DNA from: Rutidosis leptorrhynchoides
Taxonomy: Eukaryota > Streptophyta > Magnoliopsida > Asterales > Asteraceae
Reading direction: 5' to 3'
Assembly: GCF_046630445.1 (NCBI RefSeq)
Contig: NC_092340.1
Span: 364,044,001-364,108,000 of the forward strand
DNA length: 64,000 bases
Part shown: one piece after another, positions 22,579 through 34,800 of the stretch
How positions within the stretch are numbered: position 1 is the first letter of the stretch
Layout: each line of letters starts with the position of its first letter
Position numbers and translations under genes: made by a program
Notes under the pieces: generated by a model
Seen by the model: only the letters and a program-made list of their open reading frames with translations
What the model was told of the DNA's origin: nothing
The model's database searches: none

Positions 22579-23304
22579 TTAACACTTTGTATCTTTGTAC
22601 CCAACACCAATTGCATAGTTTGAATCTCGCATATGATGATTATCAACACATGTTCATAGCTCAAATCAGGGAAGCTGACATATACGAGTAATAATTTGGC
22701 AGAACGTGTAACATTGTAAAGATTTACTTGAATCCCGAGTATATTTTGGTAAATACAAATTGTTAAGTTCTGATTTCGTTTGCATATAATAATGCCAAGC
22801 ATATAAACTTTCAATTTAATGTGTGTTGATAAGGTATCGGGTACTTAAGTTACTGTAAAAAAGAATAGTGGTACCAATCAATTCGAGTACGAGTACCGTT
22901 TCACGCTTTCTGTATTTGAAACTCGAATGGCGATTTTATAGGACAGAAAGACTTCAACATAAAAAAGTAGGTGCCCTATTCTATTATACTGAAGAGTATT
23001 GATCACAATGTTTTGATCGTTAATTTTGTTTTAAATGATCGTAGAATTACATATGTGAGTGAATAAAGGGTTCTTTATTCTTAATTACAAGTATGTAACT
23101 TACGATTCTGGACATCAATACAAGAGTTTTAATTTGTTCTAAAGCCCACAAAGGACAAAAAACTTTTAATTAGTTAAACACAATTACTAACAACCTGCAA
23201 CCAACCAGTTTAAGTATGATTTATTATAATTTGAATCTGTTGATAGACAAATTCTAACGGTATACAGCAATATAGAAATGGGATTCAATTGCAAGCCTAT
23301 AAAC
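22579..23304. other. 3' flank of Z-ISO, no further gene seen
   Basis: Holds the presumed 3' untranslated region and terminator of Z-ISO and AT-rich spacer. Nothing else was recognised. Confidence 0.5.
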
Positions 23305-23428
23305 AACACAATTATTCAAGCCTATAACCCTGCTCTGTAGATAAGGAAGTCAGCTGCAGTTTTAAAAGTGGCTCAATTGTGGAACTTAGTCTATACAGAG
23401 CAGGGTTATAGGCTTGAATAATTGTGTT
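23305..23428. repeat. Perfect 35-bp inverted repeat, 54-bp loop
   Basis: Arm 23305-23339 (starting aacacaattattcaagcc) is the exact reverse complement of arm 23394-23428. The loop is 23340-23393. Confidence 0.95.
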
Positions 23429-23553
23429 ATTTTTCGTCTTGGTTTTCTGTTGTTTTTGGGCTTTTGCCTCTTGTATTTGGGCTTTGGGTATGTCCTGGTC
23501 CTTTTTTCCAAGAAATAATATATTAGTTTGTTTGCCCGAAAAAAAAAAAAAAA
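23394..23553 (+). mobile_element. 5'-truncated LINE 3' tail
   Basis: T/G-rich tail (ttggttttctgttgtttttg, ccaagaaataatatattag) that ends in gcccg and an A run at 23540-23553, typical of plant LINE 3' ends. Its left limit merges with the right arm of the inverted repeat. Confidence 0.5.
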
Positions 23554-23847
23554 TGGGATTCATATTTCCAATGCTATTTTTGAAAAATAACATAACATAA
23601 AATATTCACTCTGTCTCATAGTGAAACAAAAAACATACAGTTTGAAATCTCATTATTACGATACTATTATTATTCTTATGTATATGTATATGTATATGTA
23701 TGTATTAATTTATATTTATAGAATAGAATCGAATCTGTCAGGCTAGTTAGTGGTTTCTTATAAAATGTAGTGCCCATGACTTAAAGAGTTAGATTAACTT
23801 GTACGGTTGTAACAGTTGTATTTGATCTGCAAACACACATACAATTA

Positions 23848-25671
23848 ATGGCAGGCGAAATGAGAAGAATTAAACTTGGTTCGCAAGGTATGGAAGTATC
23901 GGCTATCGGATTAGGATGTATGACGTTGACTGATAGTAGCTATGGAGTTGCAAAGCCAGAAGAAGACATGATTAAACTCATCCATCACGCTGTACAATCT
24001 GACGTCACTCATCTCAACACAGCCAATTACTATGGCCCGTACACCAACGAAATCCTCATTGGCAAGGTAGCTGATAGTTACTTTTCCACTTTAATTTTGT
24101 TTTCGATGATGAATTTTATGTAATCGTATAAGGTATTATTAGGTATTAATGGGATTGGAGAGAGGAAATGTGCAATTGTCAACAAAATTTGGGATCAAAT
24201 CGATAAATTGGGATGGAGCGGATATTTGTGGTGATCCGGAGTACGTTAGGGCTTGTTGTGAGGACAGTTTAAAACGGTTAGATGTTGATTATATTGATTT
24301 GTATTATGTTCATTGTGTAGATGCTCGTGTTCCGATCGAAATCACGACTTGTTTCACTTTGTTAACCTAGATTTATTATTAAGTTAATGTTAATGTTAAT
24401 TACAGTATCCTAAATTTTTCAGTTTAGATGTTTGATAGTCAATTTGAATCTGAAATGGGGCTTGTTGATTTTGTTGCTTTGTTTGTACCTTATAGATGGG
24501 AGAACTTAAAAAACTAGTGGAAGGGGGTAAAATAAAATACATAGGTCTATATGAGGCCACACCGTCGACTATCAGAAGAGCGCACGCGGTTCACCCGATA
24601 ACGGCTGTACAGATCGAGTGGTCTCTGTGGACCAGAAACCATGAGGAAGAAGTCATTCCAACTTGGAGGTGAACCATGACCTAAGTTTTGTATTCAACTA
24701 CTAATGTATTTGGATTTATATTCTACTATTTTTTAGTCTTATTAAAGGTCTGTTTACTTTTCACTTAATAATCTATTTTTGTACGACTCTTAATTCAGTA
24801 AATAAAATTGTTGTTTCTTTGTCATTTAATCGGTCTGAAAATTAGTCTGTTTCTAGGAGACTTAGAATCAAACTCTCTTCCCAAACAGAGGCAAATGGAA
24901 ACAGATTAAAAGTAAACAACCCCTAATTATCTTAAATGAACCTGTATTTATATAGTATTAAGTAAGTATCCTTTTACTGTATGATTATCAGAGAACTTGG
25001 GATTGGGATCGTTCCGTACGGTCCTCTCGGAAGTGGATTCTTGGCTGCAGGCACCAAGCTTGTGGAGAACATGTCAGATTATGATTTTAGGAAGGTTTGT
25101 GTTTTCGTAATATTGTCAAAACTCAAAAACGCGTGTTCGATTTTTGTTATTTATGACTTAAATTGGATCTATTTTGACAGTGTTAATAGAGCTATAGATA
25201 ATGGTTCATTGTAAATTTTCGCAGGAATAATGTTCCTTTTAGTCTTCATATTATAAGTATAAATCTTATCATATTTTTCGTTGATTTAAAAAAAAAAAAA
25301 AAAAAAACAGTTACTAATATGATTCAGTTTGTTTTTTGTTGTAGTATATAACAAGGTTGCAAGTTGAGAATCTTGAACGCAATAAGATGGTGTTTGAGAA
25401 GATTAATGAAATTGCAGTGAGGAAAGGGTGCACGTTGTCTCAACTAGCATTATCCTGGCTACTGCACCATGGGTTTGACGTGGGTCCCATCCCAGGCACC
25501 ACAAAGATAGAGAATTTGAATCAAAACATAGGAGCTTCATCGGTCAAACTTTCACCGTCTGACTTGGCGGAGCTCGAAGCTATTGCTTCACCCGCTGCTT
25601 TCAAGGGCAATAGATTACCTCCTGCAATTGAGGCTCTTTCAAAAGTCGAAACTCCACAATTTTCTATATGA
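23848..25671 (+). pseudogene. Aldo-keto reductase (AKR, perakine reductase / auxin-induced PCNT115 type), probably compromised
   Basis: Exons 23848-24066, 24143-about 24346, 24496-24668, 24992-25094 and 25345-25671 together read as a 341-residue AKR, the usual length, with [14 protein letters not shown] and the NADP-binding VGPIPGTTKIENLNQNIG near the end. These enzymes reduce aldehydes and ketones with NADPH. Two defects stand out. The catalytic Asp of the tetrad is Asn (residue 57, LNTANYYG for the usual LDTSDxYG); Tyr62, Lys88 and His130 are kept. Intron 2 has no GT after codon 141: the sequence there is acgactt, and the nearest GT (24351) would shift the frame. Other introns are GT-AG. 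It may be a decaying duplicate; a non-catalytic, alternatively spliced gene is the alternative. Confidence 0.75.
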
Positions 25672-25919
25672 TTAATGGCATTATAACCACAAGATGTGGC
25701 TGGATTTAGACGTCTATATATACTTTGTTATGCTTATTGAAAAAAAATTAAAAAATTGTGCAACTAACTGCAAGTAGACTTAATTGCTTCATCATAATGT
25801 TAAATGTTGTTGAAAAATTAAATAATTGATAGTTTTAGTATTTGCTTACCACCAATTTATAGATATATTATGAAACATAAAAGTACAAAATTTGTGAAAG
25901 ATAATGTAACAACTCGTTA

Positions 25920-26295
25920 GAGTCATCCTATCGCGGCGTCAATTTTTCTCCGTCATCCCACTTGGCAACATCTTTGACGCCCGTGACGCCCGTGACGCCG
26001 CTAGCGCGGCGTCAAAATTTGACGCCCCGAACATCAGTCGAAAAGTTGACGGATCAGTAAAGTGGTGTCAAATATTTTTTCAGCCAATCAGATTTCTCCA
26101 CATATCTTTATATATTATTAATTACTGTAATAAATTTTATACCCAACTATCAATAATATTTTACCACGTCACCCATTCACAAATTTAACCCTCAAATTTG
26201 ACACTCCCCTTTATTTAACTTCATCTCTTAACCTTGCCACATCACCAAAAAGTACATAACTTGCCTTTGACGTCACCGTCACGTTAGAAACAGTG
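25920..26295 (-). mobile_element. MITE of the gacgcc-rich family, 376 bp
   Basis: tta flanks at 25917-25919 and 26296-26298. Ends gagtcatcctatcgcgg and, reversed, cactgtttctaacgtg match partly. Inside are gacgcccgtgacgcc repeats and a gccaatcagattt block that reads tctgattggaaa on the other strand in copies b and c. Confidence 0.7.
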
Positions 26296-26959
26296 TTACA
26301 AACATTACTTCCAACCGGTAATGTACCTCCATCTTTCCTTTGTGTTTTTTAATTGAAGTAGACCTCTATTGTAGTGGAATCACATTCATGACGTCTTTCC
26401 TTTGTTAAGTTGTGCTTATTCGATGAGCACATTCCACCTCCTCGAACAAGATGAACCGTCATTGGAAGAAATAAAGTCATTAAAGATAGTGAAATTAGTG
26501 TTTACGAGTTTAAGTATTTTTAAAATATATCAAGATTATTCTGCTTTTCTTGTTGTTGAATGTGTGTTGTGGTCACACTTCAAGATAAAACCCATAAGCA
26601 ACTGCAAAAAGCAACCAAAACCCATAATTACCAAAATAAAAATTTAGGGTTTCAGTTATTGTATGATACCCGGTGCTACTAAAACTCTAGTTTAAATTCA
26701 TTTATTATTTTTAATAAGTTATATTTTGAATTTAAATAAATTCAGTTCAATTTTCTCTTATTATAACAACAATATTGACATTTAATTACCAAACTTATTT
26801 TATACTGTATTTAACATTAACATTAGATATACGGGAAGCTTAAAACTGGATCTCCCTATTTATTTGCAAGATACGAACATGTATATTGAATCAAATACCA
26901 TATATTCTGTTATGACAACTTGCCTAACGTACCCACACAGGCCACAGTGAGGATATAAT
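26296..26959. other. Spacer with no gene seen
   Basis: AT-rich; a short open frame (26402-26647) shows no recognisable domain. Confidence 0.5.
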
Positions 26960-27480
26960 TGTTTGAGACAAACTTGCGAGAAATAATAGAAATCAAATAA
27001 AGTAATTGATAACACGACGATTTAACTTGGTTCGGCAAAACCGTGCCTACGTCCACCCCATGAGTCTCAAATATTCTTATAATATAAAAAAATCCGGTAC
27101 AAGAAAAAGTACACTATGAGTTAAACCCAAACCCAAGCTCCTTAGATTTTAGTATAAAATTTAACTTTCTCGTACACTCCTTTACACTCCTTACAAGAAT
27201 AAAACTCTCGGCCTCACAAAGAAACACATTCCGTTGATATTATCGATCAACTATGTTTACTAATTTTGTGATGATATTCATCTATTTATACATGAATATA
27301 TTCATGCATACAAGTTATGTCAATTTTCAACCACACATTGGTAAACCAATGTGAAAACAAAATATGACATACATCGCCAACTTTGACTTGTGAATATGCG
27401 AGAACTAACATTTTCTTGAATAAGTTGGCAATCACTATCTATTTATGAATAGCAATCAATATTTGGACAATCGTCCAACA
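26960..27480 (-). mobile_element. Solo LTR, 521 bp, copia-like
   Basis: On the reverse strand it starts tgttggacgattgtccaa, has a TATA motif (gtataaatagatg), then a block gtggacgtaggcacggtttt followed by accaagttaaatcgtc, a sequence type I know from plant copia LTR 3' parts, and ends tctcaaaca. No second LTR or coding part is near. The flanks do not show a matching 5-bp duplicate, so it is old or slightly trimmed. Confidence 0.6.
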
Positions 27481-27684
27481 TATTCAGTTTCTATATTTAG
27501 TTGTAGTATACCATAATTAACTAATTAAGTTGTTAAAGGTTTTATAGAGCTACAAATTATTACTCCGTATTATATATATCGACTTTCGACTTTAATTGAA
27601 AAATCATAAACAATAACAGGTCGACTTTTTTTATCGATTGCATACAACAAAAGTTATATATTAACTCTCGTATTTGCTCAAGTT

Positions 27685-27695
27685 TCTTATGCATA
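27685..27695 (+). promoter_or_regulatory. Possible TATA box upstream of the small Cys/Gly protein
   Basis: gcataaatag lies about 58 bases before the ATG at 27750. Position is plausible; not otherwise supported. Confidence 0.35.
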
Positions 27696-27749
27696 AATAG
27701 TTACGTAGCCCATTATATCGTGCAGTTGATAGCATCTCCGATCCTCAAC

Positions 27750-27995
27750 ATGGCTCGATATAGTAATCTCAGTCTAGCAAACGATGGATCACATGATGTT
27801 GTGTTGATGATGATATCTATGATTCTAGTTTCAATGTCGATTTTTTCCGTGGTCATCTTTTTTTGCGTATACCATCGTCTTGTGGATAAGATACGCAGAG
27901 CTCAAGGTGCTAAGATAAACGGAGGTTGCGGTGGTGGTAATGGTGGGTGTGATTGTGGTGGGTGTGATTGTGGCGGGTGTGATTGTGGAACATAG
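27750..27995 (+). CDS. Small membrane protein with Cys/Gly-rich repeat tail
   Basis: 81 residues from the first ATG; the frame stays open a little upstream but without an ATG. Residues 17-41 are strongly hydrophobic (one membrane segment, no clear cleavage site). A basic HRLVDKIRRAQGAK patch follows, and the tail is NGGCGGGNGGC then three GGCDCGG-type repeats. A basic patch after the segment favours a cytosolic tail. The Cys pairs could bind metal or be lipidated; that is a guess. I cannot name a family. The repeat is exact at the DNA level (gggtgtgattgtgg units), so it may vary in length between individuals. It stands alone between a solo LTR and a MITE, and could be a spurious ORF. Confidence 0.5.
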   Translation: MARYSNLSLANDGSHDVVLMMISMILVSMSIFSVVIFFCVYHRLVDKIRRAQGAKINGGCGGGNGGCDCGGCDCGGCDCGT

Positions 27996-28076
27996 CAAAG
28001 TTCATAGTTGGATATAAAAATTAACAAACTTTATTCTTTGGTTAAGAATTTAAGATAGGATATGACCGATTTCTTA

Positions 28077-28429
28077 GACTGTTTCCAACCCTGACTGCGA
28101 TGTCAGAGTCAGATTGTGCACCTTTTGATGAAAAAGTGAGTTTTTGGCTGTGGCGGTACTTGACCTCCGTTAACTCAAAATGTCAAGTTTTTGTGTCAAA
28201 TATTTGAAGGATGAGGTGGTAAAATCTGATTGGAAATTGGGTGGGAAAAAATAAATTATTAAATATAAATATAAAATGGCAAAAATCTGTGATTGGCTCA
28301 ACCAAATCTCACACACCAAGTTTGTACCGTCAAAAAGTGACTAACGGATGTCAGCGTCAATGGGTTAACGGTGTCAGATGCCGTCGCTCTTTGCCACCTA
28401 GGTTGACTGACGCTGCGTTAGTACAAGTC
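28077..28429 (+). mobile_element. MITE of the gaccattt family, copy c
   Basis: Left gactgtttccaacc, right reversed gacttgtactaacg; flanks tta and taa. It shares the tctgattggaaattgggtg block and aaaaaataaatta with copy b, about 350 bp. Confidence 0.65.
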
Positions 28430-29289
28430 TAAATCAAGTATAATTTGTTTATAACATATTTGGTTTTTAGTTTTCTGCTGCATGACTGCATAAGCATGAC
28501 TATTTTTATTTTTATTTTTTTTTATTTTTTTTTCAAGTTACTTTATTACTCGTATTTATATTAGATTTATTTATAAGTCTCGTGTAAAAGTATTAGAGCC
28601 ATCCTATAAAAGCTTTAGAAGTACCCAAAGCAACTCATGGTATGCTATAAAAACTGAAGTCTGGGGTTACATTACACCTCCAGATTAAGAAGCATGGATA
28701 TTTTAGATTCGTTATTAATCGATCTGGCAAAGCATATGCACACAAAGTTTGAAGGGTTCCTAACTATTTTGAATTTCAAAAAGAATGGAGAGATTTTATT
28801 ATTGATTTTTTTTGACAAAAATACGAGAATTTTTATAAATACGGGAAAACGTCTCCAACAAAGGATACTACCTAGAAAACAAAGGATACGAGAGAGGAGA
28901 GAATGATGAAAAAAAAATGATATCTAATGAAAAAGGTATTTTAGTGATAGTGTTAGACAATGTCCATGACCAGAAGGTTTCAAGATTAAATCACTTGCAT
29001 ATTGTTACAACCATGAACACAACTTTATAGGAATTTAAACTGCATCGTATGTTCACCTACAATTGTAACGCTTAAAGAGCAACGAACTTAATATAGGTCA
29101 TGTAAAGCTTGTGCTTTTTTCGCTTTGCATTCATAAGAACAACTCGATGAGCATGGCATGAGCCCTAGGCCTACAACACCCGTCTACGAATCTAAAAACA
29201 CTCCTTAATTTATTAAATTACTCACAAGGAACCATATAAGCCTTCACATAAACACTCCCAACACTACAAAAGAAAAAATTGGTTCAGGG
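28430..29289. other. Spacer with no gene seen
   Basis: Poly(T)/A-rich sequence (28500-28540) and anonymous DNA; the short open frame at 28694 shows no domain. Confidence 0.5.
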
Positions 29290-29657
29290 CGTTTTTATTA
29301 AAGATATTTGAGCTCGGAGTTCTCAGTTTAGTGTTTCGTAGATGTTTACATTCGTTTGTCTTTGTGTTCTCGTGTGTTCTTCCTTTGTAGTGTTGACATG
29401 CTGTTTGTGATCTTTTTTCTTTTGGTAGCTTTGCTTTGGTTGTGACTTATGCATAGTTTGGTTAGTGTTATGGGGTTTGTTTTTTGGCTCCGGAAGTCAG
29501 GAACGCAAGGCTCGGTTTTAGCTAGATGCTTCTCAGATAGTTATTTGTTTTACTGATCCCGAGCCTTGTTGCGAGTTTTTGGTTGTGTTCTTATTCATCT
29601 TTTCATCTTTCAATGAATTGGCTTTGTTTATAGTATTTGTTATATTAGCCAAAAAAA
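29290..29657 (+). mobile_element. 5'-truncated LINE 3' tail
   Basis: T/G-rich end of LINE type (cgagccttgttgcgagtttt, caatgaattggctttgttta) closing in agccaaaaaaaa at 29647-29657. No coding part remains. Confidence 0.5.
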
Positions 29658-29905
29658 ATGAAAATAAATAAGGGATGTGAAGGCCGAAAAAGGAAGACCA
29701 CCATTCAAACCAGAAAACAACCTAATATCAGAAAAAGTTGTAGCCCATCCAACATCATGGAGTCGACGTACAAATCAAGGGGTATAGGAACATTACTTAA
29801 ACAAAAGATCGAGTCAGGTATTGGTAAGTGGCAACCACAAGAGATATTAGTAACTCATCTCATACTTGATACGCCTGCTTACTACAAACCATCTTTAGAT
29901 ACTAG

Positions 29906-30844
29906 GGTGGTGTTTGTTTTTCCATTGAAGACCTTATTATAGCTTATGTCTGCGGGCGGGCAGACATTTGCATTTAAGATGGTTTGTTTTTTTGAAGACA
30001 AAAGACAAAATAAGATCTTAAAACGTCTTCAAGTTCGCAGCTTTAAACTACAGCTTCCAAAATTAGAAGACATTATTTCCTTCTGTTCCAAATTCACAAA
30101 ATTCACAGCTATGATTTTTCAAAACACCAAAACACGTAACTTCATAACCAATTTCATGCCACAATAATCAAAATCTTATCCATTTGATGAACAACCTGAA
30201 CAAATCAATTTTCATAACTAATTTACATAGTCAAACTCTTTTCCACTTGATGAACAACCTGAAAAAAAGTGTACTGCTTATCTCATTTGCATCTCCGATT
30301 TAGCCTTCAAGTGTACATATTAAACCACCATCAAAACCACCTTCGAGACCACCGTCAAAATCACCTTCGCCGGTATATCTTGCTAAGTGACCGGATTTGA
30401 GATTGCAAGTTCAAAAAGGAATCTGGCCATTTAGAGGGATTTTATGGGTTTAGTGAGAAATGAAAGGCGAAAGATTGAAAGAAATAGAGAAGGGGATGCG
30501 AAAAATCATAAAATCCAAGAGTTAGGTGTTGAAAAAATTGAAAGAAGGAGAGTGGGATGAACAGAACGCGAACTAGAAAAAGTGTTGGGTTATTATTGTT
30601 TAGATGATGCCAAAGCCATAAGTTAGGTGTTGAAAAAATTATGACCAATAAATAATTATTTATAATTAGTATTCTTCAGATTAAAACTTAAAAAAAATAA
30701 TTTATTACGATTTTAAATTGTATCTAGCATACATAAAAACAAACAGTTTTCAATGTTAAGCGTACAGACCTTTGGACCACATCTTCTCTACAGACGTGGT
30801 TCGCAGATCTTCAGACAAAAACATCTTAAAAAACAAACAACACC
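29906..30844. mobile_element. Non-autonomous DNA transposon, 939 bp, beside the SEC 3' end
   Basis: tag on both sides (29903-29905, 30845-30847). Ends ggtggtgtttgttttt and, reversed, ggtgttgtttgttttt are good inverted repeats and match the type at 21536. It ends 100 bp from the SEC stop codon. No transposase is readable. Confidence 0.75.
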
Positions 30845-30944
30845 TAGGTGTCCACATCATCCTAAACAACCACAATATTATAATAATGATTCACATTATC
30901 TTCCGACTAATCGACATTGGCTCTCATCTCACTATGACCTAAAA

Positions 30945-31750
30945 CTAGTGATCATAGGGATACTCAATATCGTTCTCAGCCACTTTGAAGTGCTGAGGTT
31001 GTTGCCCCAAGCAGTGCAGATTCCACATCTTAAAGTATGACCTTTCCAGATTTTTCACCTACAATATTCATGCAAACCAATAGCATCAATACAAGAAACA
31101 TAATTATGACTATATATAGAAACTAAATGGCAGCATATGAGCTTTACCCAGCGAGATGTATCAAACAGAGGACAATTAAGGCGTGCTAATTTGAGTTTGT
31201 TTGTCAGCTCTTGAAGCTTTGGCCGGTTTAAAGCTAAATACACTGCCCTATCTTCATATTCCTTCATACTACATAACGAAAAACAAAAAAGAAAAACACA
31301 CACACATTGAGAGCAGAATTCTAAATTAATTAGATAAGATTATCATAATCATTTTACAATTTGGTTCAGCGACTACCAACCTGTTAACAATCATCTCCTC
31401 ACCAACTCCAGTGGCTAGGCAAAGCGAACCAGCAACTCTAGTGGCCATCTTTTCAAGGGGAAGGGTCACCATTGGAAGACCCGCCCAAAGAACATCTGTC
31501 CCTGTTGTATGTGCATTGCATAACGGCCTAGAATACATACAGAGTTAACACAAATCAAGGTATCTAGATAACATCTTCTTTTTTGTTTTCTGATAACAAA
31601 AGTAACATACGTATCAAGGCAAAGATCTGCCAAAGAACTGCGTCTGATGTGTTCGTTCTTCATAGCAACATCAGTGAAAATAATCTGGTCTGTTTGCACA
31701 CCCTGTGCAGCAGCATCTATAAAAACATGATGTATTTTTAGTCAAATGTA

Positions 31751-31840
<90 letters not shown>

Positions 31841-34800
31841 CATATAAAAACGCTAACACAAGGTTTATTAGAATATAAACAAGATATCACATACAGGCAC
31901 GGAGTCTCATTTCACCAGCAGCTGGGAATCTAAGAAGCCAAAGTGCACTGTTGGGAACACGTTTCAAGATATTGCACCTGAAACACCAAGTTAGATGAGT
32001 AAAGTGTTAAATAGTAATAACTTAATAAAAAGTGACAATTGAGATGAAAGCCACATATCAATATCATACCAAGTGATGAAAATTTCAGGATCCATCTTGT
32101 AAAGCTGATTAAAACAGCCAAATATAAATTTGTTCTCTGGTAATCCATAAGCTGACCGCTTAGGCTTACATTTTGGATCCAATACATCCAGATTTTTCTG
32201 AACCCAACCATTAACAATATTATTAGTTGAAGTACAAAAACAAACTCATCATTTGATTATTAAAAAAAAAAAAAAACTACACTGAGAATGCAAACCTGCT
32301 TATAGTCATTCACAAAGTAACAATGGGGGAGATGAACGAGCTTCTCGGAGTAGATATGCGCAAACCGAGTTGGAGAGACAAACTGCCATTGCAATTACAG
32401 ACATGTCAGTGCGCGAAAAAGAAAAAATGAACAAAAATAAAACGGTAACGAACTGTCTTACTTCATCAGTGACAAGATACTGTATGTAGCTAGCACCAGT
32501 TGTACCAGGGAATCCCATATATGACACCTGAATTGGAGCCGGTTGCAGTGCAAATATTTCATTTCTAGCCCCCTATAATATCATTACAAAATGTAAGATA
32601 CCATTAAGGACATTAAACCATCAACAATATGTATACAAGTTGTAACAAAAAAAGTGACAAAATTCTAATTTTTACAGGATGCAAACAGGTTGATAAGTAT
32701 TAAGGTTGATTCCACTCGTACCTTGGTATAACCATTAAGGTTGATAAGTATTTGTATCTGATCCTCATTAATCAGCCTCGCGATTGTATCAGATGTCATT
32801 GCTGACACATCCTTAAAGTGTTCTGCTTCTGACTGAATACGCAGCCTCCATTCAGTCCCATCATTTGGACTCAAAGCATAACAAAACACCTACACTTAAC
32901 ATGTTTAGTTTTGAACCAGAACTTAAGTAGATCTAAGATTATATAGGTATTAACAGAGTTATAGTCCAACAAACAACCTCAACATTATCTCTGTTATGCA
33001 TGCCAAATACTGATCCCATCAAATGTGACAACGGATGGTTTCCAAAATCACTGCTGACATATCTACAAGAAACAAATACAGTAATCTAATAAGCCACACC
33101 TTATAATAACTAGATATAAGATATATGAAAAAAGAACACATAAAAGTGTATATATGTACCCGATTTTCAGTTGTTTGTTGCCCCCTGTACTCTTTATTGG
33201 TAATGGAAGAGGATGGTTGAAAGCAGGAAGAGCAAAACGACTTGCAACAACAGAACAATGTGCAGCATACTTGCGACTACAATTAGAAAAGGAAAATAAT
33301 AATATTAGCATAATAATAACATATAACATATTCAAGATTCTGATTCGCATAAAACTACTAACATACCTGATTTCAAGTGCAAGCATTGGATCAAGTGGAT
33401 ATGCGATTGCATGGAAAGGCTGTACACTAGGAATCGTTGAAGTCTAGATGGAAATAATTAAGGCATTACAATAAGTTATAACTGGGCCAAATGGCTAAAT
33501 TAAGAGGTTGATAGAAATTGAAAAGAAAACTAATTTCAAGCCATGGTGTCAACCTGAATCTGTCTCCTAAGTATGCTTTCAACTTCAATGAACATCCTTT
33601 TCCTATCATCCCAGTCACATACACACTAGCCAAAGAAAAACAAACACGCCAGAAATGGTCAAATACGAACCTACTCCAAGATAGAATCAGGACATATGGC
33701 CAAAAACAGAATCTATCATTTAAAAATGTACCTGTAATGTATGCAGTAGATTACAAGTTGCTTCAGGAAAATCAGGACGTATGGCCAACGCTTGCCGATA
33801 GCTTTTAATAGCTGCTTCCACATGTCCACTACAAGATACAAGTCAGGGTTTTCAAACTCAACCTAAAATGGAAAGGCCAAGTTAAATACATCTACACAAA
33901 TAAGTAACAAACTTGATATACCTGTCTTTATAAGCTGAAGCCAGATTCGCATGAGCTTCTGCCATATTTGGGCGTATAACAATAGCATGTGAATAGTCTT
34001 GAATAGCTTCATTAACTCTCCCAATCTCCTTGTAAGTGTTTCCACGATTAACAAGACCATCAGCCGCCAGAGGATCAATACGAAGAACTTCATTATAGCA
34101 AGATATAGCATCCGCATAATTACCCTATTTGTCATATTAAAATATACTATCAGTTGTCACACATAACTTATTTATTACATCGCATAAAATATTGCAAGAT
34201 TGTATATGATTCTGTTACCTGCTGCTTGTATATGATTGCAAGATTGTTAAAAGGGGCAGATAATCCTGTTGTTACAGTTAAAGTTGCTTTGTAACATTGT
34301 GCAGCAGCCGTCATCATATTCCTAGGTATCATAAACTTCTCTTTAAGAACATGTCAACAAGGTTGTTCATGACTTTACTTATCTAAGAGTAAATCACTAA
34401 TCAAATCTATTGTAAAACACATACCATTCCATGTATATGTTTCCAAGATTAGTGAGAGCTTGAGGATGGCTAGGTTGTAGTGAAAGACATTGCTAGATTA
34501 CAAAAGAGAATTATAGTCACAATAAAGTTAATGAAAAGTTTCAAACTTTAATCAAATGCAAACCAATAAGAAAACCTACACGATAGCAATGTATTGCTTC
34601 TTCAACTTTGCCTGCATCCTTAAGTGCATTTCCCTAGCACACAAAGCAAAATGGAAGTCAATTTTTAGTAGCATATCCAACATATGGATGAACAAAAAAC
34701 GTGTCATAGAGAAGAATAAACACACCAAATTATTGTAGGCTTCCAAAAAACCAGGATCTCGAGTGATTGCCTGCCTATAATGGTTAATTGCTAACTCCAA

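Noticed and set aside
28241-28432. Open frame of 63 residues
   Set aside because: Lies wholly inside MITE copy c and has no domain.
29658-29942. Open frame of 94 residues
   Set aside because: No recognisable domain, no promoter or splice context, and it runs into the transposon at 29906.
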